Origin: Micrasema longulum
Lineage: Eukaryota; Arthropoda; Insecta; Trichoptera; Brachycentridae
Length of the DNA: 64,000 nt
Direction: 5' to 3'
NCBI GenBank assembly: GCA_022494885.1
Contig: JAGVSM010004231.1
Coordinates: 124,001 to 188,000, forward strand
Program-made: the position numbers and the translations under genes
The notes under the pieces: generated by a model
Database searches by the model: none
Seen by the model: only the letters and a program-made list of their open reading frames with translations
What the model was told of the DNA's origin: nothing
Shown here: in pieces, positions 57,694 to 64,000 of the stretch
How positions within the stretch are numbered: the stretch's first letter is position 1
Layout: every line of letters starts with the position of its first letter

Positions 57694-58219
57694 GTATGCA
57701 TATGCTCTTTACTTGTATTTATATATGATTACTTATCTGTTTTTATTTTTTTTGTGAACTGTTTTGTAAACAAATAGATAAAATAATTGTTGAAAATTAA
57801 ATCTCATTTGTAAATAAAGAAGGATTTTCACTTTATATTAAGCGTTCGCTACATGCTTTGGCCCAGTGACAATTCTTCGAAAAGGGCTCTGGAAAACTTA
57901 CAGGGCTGAAGATGACAATCAAATAGTTGGCAAATTTTGAAAATAATATACTAAGAAATATTAAATAATAGCCATTATGAGAAGAACAAATTTGTAAATT
58001 TTTTATTACTTCCGAAATACAAATTATTGTGGGTGGGTCTAATTCATTGAGTAGGTACTGTACTTTAGCGTAAAGTAGTTGGGTACGCAGAAATAATATT
58101 AAACGTTATAATGTATAAAATATGCACATAATTCTGATATTTTCGCGTTTTGTATTATTAAAAAAAAAACATTGGTAAAATTAAAAGAAAAACAACGTTT
58201 TACATATATAATTATAAAG
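57694..58219. other. AT-rich spacer
   Basis: Nothing recognised. Confidence 0.5.
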
Positions 58220-58670
58220 CTCGTATAATTTTGATTAATACGAGTCGGTGGATCAGGAGGTTTTCCTTTGAACATTTCGCAATACTGAAAACATCGCATC
58301 GTTATGTTCACTTTGACTTCGGTGCTTCGTCAAAGTTTAGGAGATGCTGCGTCAATTATCTGTATAGCAACGGAGATGGCAATATTCAGTGCGGAGTGCT
58401 GTACGTGACTTGCGCTGAAACAATTAGCTCCAACTGCCGATTGCTGATTCTGGGTCAGTTTTGACAAGACCGACACATTCCCAATTTACTCCGTCCAAGT
58501 AATGGCAGAGCCCGCGGCATAAATAGTTTCCGAGTTCAAAGTTTTGTGATGTCACGCCACATGCACATCTATAACTAGCAATACCCACTACCCACAAACC
58601 ACTTCACTCTACACTCTACACCATTACACTATAACACGATACATCTGCATGTCTTCAACGTCGCTTAGAG
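58220..58670. promoter_or_regulatory. GC-richer island, possible regulatory DNA or exon
   Basis: Balanced CpG-containing sequence, with a 77-codon plus-strand frame (58231-58464) I do not recognise. ACTACCCAC/ACACTCTACACC words recur at 58588-58632. Confidence 0.22.
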
Positions 58671-59154
58671 GTGCTTACTCATCAATTTTTGTATTCAGAT
58701 ACATATTAAAATAAAGTTTTTTTTGCTTTGCACATATTCATTAACTTTTTGTGTCGATGTTTTTTTACATTATGTATGTAGTTGTTCTTTGTTAAAACAG
58801 AAGTAGGCAGATGTTTAATTTAGATGATGCAAAAAATATCATAAAGATTAGGATTTACGAGCGCCACAAAATTAGCAACATGGTACACACGAACATTGTG
58901 CAGTTTATGAGAATTTTAGATCAAATGCATGTCTCTTACTTTATAATTCTGTTTTCTAATTTACAAGGATGAAAGAAAAATATTTTCGCTCAGTAAATAT
59001 ATAAAAGAGAGCAATAACGAATGTCGTTATACACACAACATAAATTACTTGAATGTACTTATAAATAAAAAATAATGTTTATAACTATGAATTATGAAAT
59101 AAATAATATTGTGTGTAAAACTCAGGCAGCTCTTGTCAGGGCCGAAAACATTAA
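58671..59154. other. AT-rich spacer
   Basis: Nothing recognised. Confidence 0.5.
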
Positions 59155-59700
59155 AAAAAAAAATTTTTATTTGAAAATTTATTTATAAACCCTTACGGAC
59201 ATTCATTTTACATAAAATAATATATACATTTTTCATTTATACTCTGTTCAAAATAATATTTTTTACATCTTTTGAAAAGTTTGTCTGAGTCTTTTGTTTC
59301 GTTTTGTCTGGTAGTTTATTGTATAATTTCAGCCCCTAGTTCATTGGTCTTGATTGTCCTTGTCTTGTTTTAGAAAGTTGTATATGGTATTTGTCTGATA
59401 ATCTCGTATTATGTCCATGTTGACTACAATTTTTTACATGTTTTAGTTCTTCGTCTACAATAACATTAGTGGCTAATTTATGGATAAATTTTAATGATTC
59501 TAGTTGAAAGAGTTCAGTTATATTTAATTCCTTAGTTTGTTTAAAAAGTTCTCTAGTTGCAGTTAAATAGGGAAGGTCATATACTAACTTTAATATTTTA
59601 TTTTGTTGTCTTTGTAGTCTGTTTATGTCATTTTGATATCCTGCTCCCCATAGTAGTTGCGTATAACATATTTTAGTTTTTACGTAGGCTTCATACATTA
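59155..59700 (-). pseudogene. LINE reverse-transcriptase C-terminal fragment
   Basis: The minus-strand frame (59698-59336, 120 codons) begins YEAYVKTKICYTQLLWGAG and continues NRLQRQQNKILKLVYDLP and TRELFKQTKELNI. This is the region just downstream of the reverse transcriptase active site in CR1/Jockey-like LINEs. The frame ends at 59336, and AT-rich 3' UTR sequence follows to about 59160. It is 5'-truncated, lacking the catalytic blocks. Confidence 0.8.
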
Positions 59701-60324
59701 GAATTTTTTACGTTTTATCCTATCTTTTTCGAGAAAAATAATTTTATGGCTAGACACAATCACTCGCGTAATAATCTAGATGCATAAATAAGCGCGCAGA
59801 AAAATAAATGTATTTTTACATCGAGCTTTCGTATGAGCGATTTCAGGAAAAGAGTAGTGACGCAATGTATTTCCCAACTTGCAACTGACACGAGCAACAT
59901 GCAAATGTTTTTTAGACTACAATGCTAATAAATCAACCGCGCATATTTCCCCCCTAAAAAAGATTGAATTTTTTACCCGAACTTCACTTTTTTGATACTA
60001 TCACATCGTGCGCTAACGTCGAAGTTCATAAAACAGTTTTTGGATTCTTGTATTTGTAAAAGCATAATAAATATTATGACTTTCCATTTTCTAGTTGTTT
60101 CTAGCAAATGATTCGACGATACTACAACCTCGTCATAGTACAATATTTTCTTTATAACCCTATTATTGGTACTGAAATACGACAGTAATCAGTATTGTTT
60201 AAGAAATATGTACCATCGTCATTATTTTGTCTTAGCCGAATTTAATTGTGCTAAGCCAACTTTATTGATACTCTAATCACAGCGTATCTTGATCATTTGT
60301 AACAAGAAGACCGATGTAATATAC
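59701..60324. other. AT-rich spacer
   Basis: Nothing recognised. Confidence 0.5.
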
Positions 60325-60490
60325 ATAGATAATGATCAGTCATACGCGTCAAGTGCCATTCCAGGAACTACCTAAGACATATTGCAGTGCAAACGTTCTT
60401 AAAATAAATATTATACTTTGCCAGAATCAAACCCGAGACTTATGTAAAGGTAGGTAAACGCACTAACACTAGATCATGAGACGGACACAC
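60325..60490 (-). mobile_element. SINE family 1 copy, partial
   Basis: On the plus strand the complements GATCAGTCATACGCGTCAAG, TGCCATTCCAGGAACTACC and GCCAGAATCAAACCCGAGAC (worn B box) appear in family order. The end block at the left is missing. Confidence 0.7.
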
Positions 60491-60924
60491 ATACGAGTAC
60501 CTACACAAATATCACTTATACACAAGTGTTACGTATTTTATGATTATATACGTAATTATTTACTGCGTAAAATCTTTGTTTGTGATTACTGCAAAAAAAT
60601 GGTATTACTGCATAAATTGAACGCAAAACGCATAAAATATTAAGTACTTTAATAATTTACACTATTCATATATATGATTAGTAACATGTATTTTTTGGTG
60701 AAAAGAACTTGCTTTTGTATTCAAAAGTGATATATTTTTTCGCTTATGTTTATCATTCATCAACTTTCTTTTACAAATTTAGTAGAAGTATTTCGAACAT
60801 GAAATATGTTGACAGATTTAATTCAAACGTAAAATTTGTGAGATTTTATAGAATGTCATATTGCATGTAACATTTTAATGATATTATTTTATTTGAATAC
60901 CTTTCACCTCTTTCTTCGTGCATT
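60491..60924. other. AT-rich spacer
   Basis: Nothing recognised. Confidence 0.5.
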
Positions 60925-61432
60925 TTTAGAATACCTATTTTACCAGACCAGACTTAAGATTTTGGTTTATCTGGTCATGCCACGTCTTGGTCACCGTTCA
61001 TTCTAGCCATGTATATCTGTTTTACTATTCTTTTTATCCATTCGTTCTACATGACCAAACCATCATACCTGACGCATTTTGACCGCGTTCACTCTGCTTT
61101 CATCCTTTCTCTGGCAGTTCATGTTTCACTTCTATACATAAGTGTTGGGACTGAAACTCCGTTGTGCACTGCCAGTTTAGCTTCGATTGTAATTTTTTTT
61201 TATTATCAATTACTGTGCTTAGTTCGTTGTTCATTTTGTTCCCAGCATTCACTCTCCTTTCAACATCTTTTTCTACTGTTCCTTCCCTTGAAAACATTCC
61301 AAGATACACAAATTCTTCTACTAGTTCAGGACATTCGTTGTTTACATTTATTATGCAATCAGTAACCCCACTTCCCCTTTCAAATACCATCACTTTTATC
61401 TTACTTTCGTTCATCAAAAATTCTAGGGACTA
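60925..61432 (-). pseudogene. LINE ORF2 C-terminal fragment
   Basis: The minus strand reads MNESKIKVMVFERG, EEFVYLGMFSREGTVEKD and ERRVNAGNKMNNEL in one frame (61417-61100). After frameshifts come VWSCRTN/VRWFGHVERMD-like sequence and KTWHDQINQNLKSGLVK with a stop near 60925. These are successive conserved blocks C-terminal to the reverse transcriptase catalytic centre in a LINE group common in insects. The KTWHDQ segment also occurs in the 4.1-kb copy, which retains the extreme C-terminus missing here. Dead copy. Confidence 0.82.
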
Positions 61433-62389
61433 TTTGTTTTAATTAAAATACATTTTTGTTATAGTTTCAAAATTAAATGGAGGTACATTTTTGAATATTT
61501 ATATTTTTTAGTGAAAAAAGAGGCAACCTCTTGTGCTTTGAGAGGGACTTACGCTAAATTATCATGAATAATATCATAATAATTTGTGCAGTAAAAAAGT
61601 AAATAAAACATTGACGTACTTAATTTTACTATGTAGTTTTTTTTTATAGTTGTCCTTTAATCATATTTTTAACCTTTTTAAACCTTTATTCTCTTATTTT
61701 TTGTTGGGAGGACATATTATTTTTTATGACAGGTCTGTTTTTTGGTTGGTGCGAACATATTGATTTTATATAGGCAATAAGTTCGCGTTTTGAAATCGAT
61801 TCGTGATGAAGTCGAAAAATATTGGAATATATTTTTTTTATGTATAAATATAATATTTAATTTTGCTTGAATTGTTTAGTATTACATTTTGGTCCTTTAC
61901 TTTTATTTGCCATCTTCATATGATTGTGCATAATATGCTGACTCCTTAAAAAAACCTATTTTGAAAAAAAAAATGCCTCTTTCTTTAATTTTGGAAATTG
62001 GGATACTGTCCTTATTAATGTTTCAGTGGATAAACCGTTTTCTAATGTATATGTGTTGATTCCAGATCGGGTCTACCTGGGGGGCAACGGGAGGGGATAA
62101 GGAGTCATGGCGTAACTCAATTGAACTCTTGTTTACCGAGGGGCATCAAAATTCATGTGAGTTAATAATTTGTTTTTATTTGCACGGCATTTCATTGCTA
62201 ATGTGGTTACTGACATGCATATGGAAACTATCACGGCCAAAACATTAAAATAAATCATTAAACAAATGGTGTTGTCTGAATGAAGGGAATGTTTATTCTA
62301 GTTTTTTTTAAATTAATTTTATTGCTACAAATATTAACCAGATGCATGAACTTTTATAACACTAAAGTCATTATCATTCATCATTCCCC
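61433..62389. other. AT-rich spacer
   Basis: Nothing recognised. Confidence 0.5.
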
Positions 62390-62755
62390 CTTTCGCACCC
62401 AGTGGTGTATAGGGTACTGCATTAATTCACCAAATACAAATACAACGCATTTCGGACATCTGTTTCGTGATCAGTCTTACGTTTCAGGTGCCAGCCTAGG
62501 AACAACGAAATATTGTAGTTTGAATAACTTTTAAAATCAATGTAATTTACGTCCATTCTGCCAGGAATCGCACCTGGGACCTTAAAAATGGTATGCGAAC
62601 GCCCCAACCACTTCACAACCAGGCGGATTCATCGCCACTCGATTTCCTTATTCAGAATTTTTATCTGAGAGTAGCCATCGAATCGAAAACACTCGTCCAG
62701 AGTTCTGGTTCTATTTCACACACAGAGTTGTATTCTTTATGCGCCTAGACACATA
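62390..62755 (-). mobile_element. SINE family 1 copy with long 5' extension
   Basis: Complements of the end block (CACCCAGTGGTGTATAGGG), body (CAGTCTTACGTTTCAGGTGC) and head (GGAATCGCACCTGGGACC; worn B box) are in order. The extension 62632-62755 repeats the one at 10976-11095, including CTCGTCCAGAGTTCTGGTTC and TTCACACACAGAG. Confidence 0.75.
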
Positions 62756-62928
62756 TATACACTACTATAGTTGTAATCACAAATCGGTATACTTTTTTTA
62801 GTGTCTCAAGAATCTGAATCCCTTTAAAAATGTATTTTTCATCATACTCATCATTCTACCGTACGAAGGTCGTTTGACGAAAAGCTAGCCTATGTAAGAA
62901 AACGCTCAATTTTTGTAGTTTTAATAAT

Positions 62929-64000
62929 TTATTTTTCAACGTTATCCCCTTTTAAGGCAATACACTTTTCAAGACGACTCTCCAACTTCTTTATCCCTTC
63001 CGAAAAGGAATTTTATTTATTTATTTATTGATTTACACGCCCAATGGGCTTTTACATATTTTAGAAATTACATTTAAGTGCAGCAGTGAAACATAAGTAT
63101 GTAAATTTGGTTAAAATAAAAGATAACATAAGAAAAGCTAAAAGATACAATAATAAGTAAAAATCAGGAAATGTACCAACATAGGTATATGGTACATAGA
63201 AAAATATTTAAAAAATTTACATATGAAAACATACACGCATACATATACATACATATAAGTTTATACATTATTAAAGAGATACATGAGAAAAAGAAATAGT
63301 AAATAAAGAAAAATATTAAGAAATTTTACTTGATATTTTTTTAAAAATGGTGTGAAGTTTCGGTCGTTACTTTTTTAGGTTTGGGAACAAGAAGAAGTCG
63401 CAAGGGGCTAGATCTGGTAAATACGGTGGGTGGTCAATGAATTCGTAGCCTAATTTGTTTAATTTTGTCTGCATGATGGCCAATCTGTGAGCGGGTGCAT
63501 TGTCGTGATGGAGAACTTTTTTGCGAGCCAAACCAGGGCGTTTTTTCTTCAATTTGGCGTCGAAACGGTCCTATAATGCTGCATAGTAATCTCCAGTTAT
63601 TGTTTTCCTTTTTGCAAAAAAACAATAAGAATAATGCCCTTTGCTTCCCAAAAAACAGTCGCCATGACCTTACCGGCTGATCAGGTTGTCTTCGCCTTCT
63701 TAGGTGGGCCTTCGCCGCATTTCCACTGTTTGGACGGTTCCTTCATCTCCGGCGTGTAGTAATGGACCCACGTTTTATCAACAGTGACGTATCGACGGAA
63801 AAAATCCTTCGGATTACGTTTTATCTTCGCCAAAAGCTTCTCTGAATTCGTCACACGTGTGCATTTTGTTGACACGTGCATCATGTATTTTGTCGACAGT
63901 TTCTGGTGTTGTAACGATATTTGAGGGCTTTGGGTGGTTATCATCATTAACATTCGTACGATTACGAACAAATTCAACTTTCCAAAATTTAACTGTTGCT
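62929..64000 (-). pseudogene. Mariner transposase (broken, partial)
   Basis: From the window edge: RYVTVDKTWVHYY (first catalytic Asp, near 63775), MATVFWEA, HHDNAPAHRLAI (second Asp, near 63505), HPPYLPDLAPCDFFLFPN (third Asp, near 63410), and after the insertion FSEGIKKLESRLEKC and KGDNVEK before the stop. The three Asp residues fit the DD34D mariner catalytic triad. In-frame stops occur before SAGKVMATVF (near 63680) and in YYAAL-stop-DRFD (near 63570). About 28 residues expected between FFLFPN and FSEGIKK are absent or replaced by the insertion. Non-functional. Confidence 0.88.
63010..63372 (-). mobile_element. LINE 3' tail inserted in mariner
   Basis: It begins at the left with (TTTA)n at 63013-63030, then complements of AAAAGCCCATTGGGCGTG, a word typical of CR1-like LINE 3' ends, and AT-rich DNA to about 63372. 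The mariner coding sequence resumes on each side. The exact right border is uncertain by 20-30 bp. Confidence 0.6.

Larger units (their letters stand above)
62859..64000 (-). mobile_element. Mariner transposon, truncated by window edge
   Basis: The left end near 62859 (CCGTACGAAGGTCGTTTGAC after TA) looks like a mariner terminal repeat. The right end lies beyond the window. The transposase runs on the minus strand with its stop codon at 62929-62931. An unrelated LINE tail is inserted at about 63010-63372. Target duplication cannot be checked. Confidence 0.8.

Noticed and set aside
61009..61442. 118- and 92-codon plus-strand frames
   Set aside because: They are antisense to the LINE fragment that is recognisable on the minus strand.
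1..64000. CRISPR array, operons or bacterial genes
   Set aside because: No regularly spaced repeats, no adjacent co-directional long frames and no ribosome-binding pattern; all recognisable content is eukaryotic transposon DNA.

Overview
This is an AT-rich stretch of eukaryotic nuclear DNA, most likely from an insect or other arthropod. I infer this from the mixture of mariner, Tc1-like, hAT, Penelope-like, non-LTR and tRNA-derived SINE sequences, the long AT-rich spacers and the absence of bacterial-style gene packing. I recognise no intact host protein gene. Every protein homology I can support belongs to a transposable element, and every one of those copies is truncated, frameshifted or carries stops. 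The window therefore looks intergenic or deep within a large intron.

Layout. 0-12 kb: a short CRE/CCAAT cluster (1.6 kb), a small hAT element with a perfect 8-bp target duplication (2.1 kb), LINE remnants (3.6 and 4.1 kb), two GC-richer islands, a tandem duplication (7.4 kb) and a SINE (10.8 kb). 12-24 kb: SINEs, GC-richer islands that may be regulatory, a long featureless AT-rich block (16.4-21.1 kb) and a very G-rich island at 23.7 kb. 21-34 kb: a scatter of Penelope-like element ends that look like hammerhead ribozymes (21.2, 24.5, 25.9, 31.6, 34.0 kb). One is joined to a GIY-YIG endonuclease remnant (25.8-26.1 kb) and one lies in a 228-bp near-perfect palindrome (33.86-34.08 kb). 34-49 kb: SINEs, two more hAT elements with target duplications, rearranged LINE pieces at 43.7-45.5 kb and a fold-back repeat at 48.2-48.7 kb. 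49-51.5 kb: a Tc1-like element nested inside an older mariner-like element. 52-64 kb: a GC-rich island (54.1-54.9 kb), a Tc1 relic split by a SINE, LINE fragments, SINEs, and a mariner element running off the right edge with a LINE tail inserted in it.

These parts do not form a pathway. The window is a layered record of transposition. Nesting gives relative ages: the SINE at 55.5 kb is younger than the Tc1 relic around it, the Tc1 element at 49.2 kb is younger than its mariner-like host, and a 5'-truncated SINE at 34.2 kb still has a perfect 13-bp target duplication. The most unusual content is the set of hammerhead-like Penelope termini, at least two of which are arranged as inverted pairs. 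The interspersed GC-richer islands contain no recognisable element and are the best candidates for host function, either regulatory DNA or unrecognised exons. That reading is inference only.
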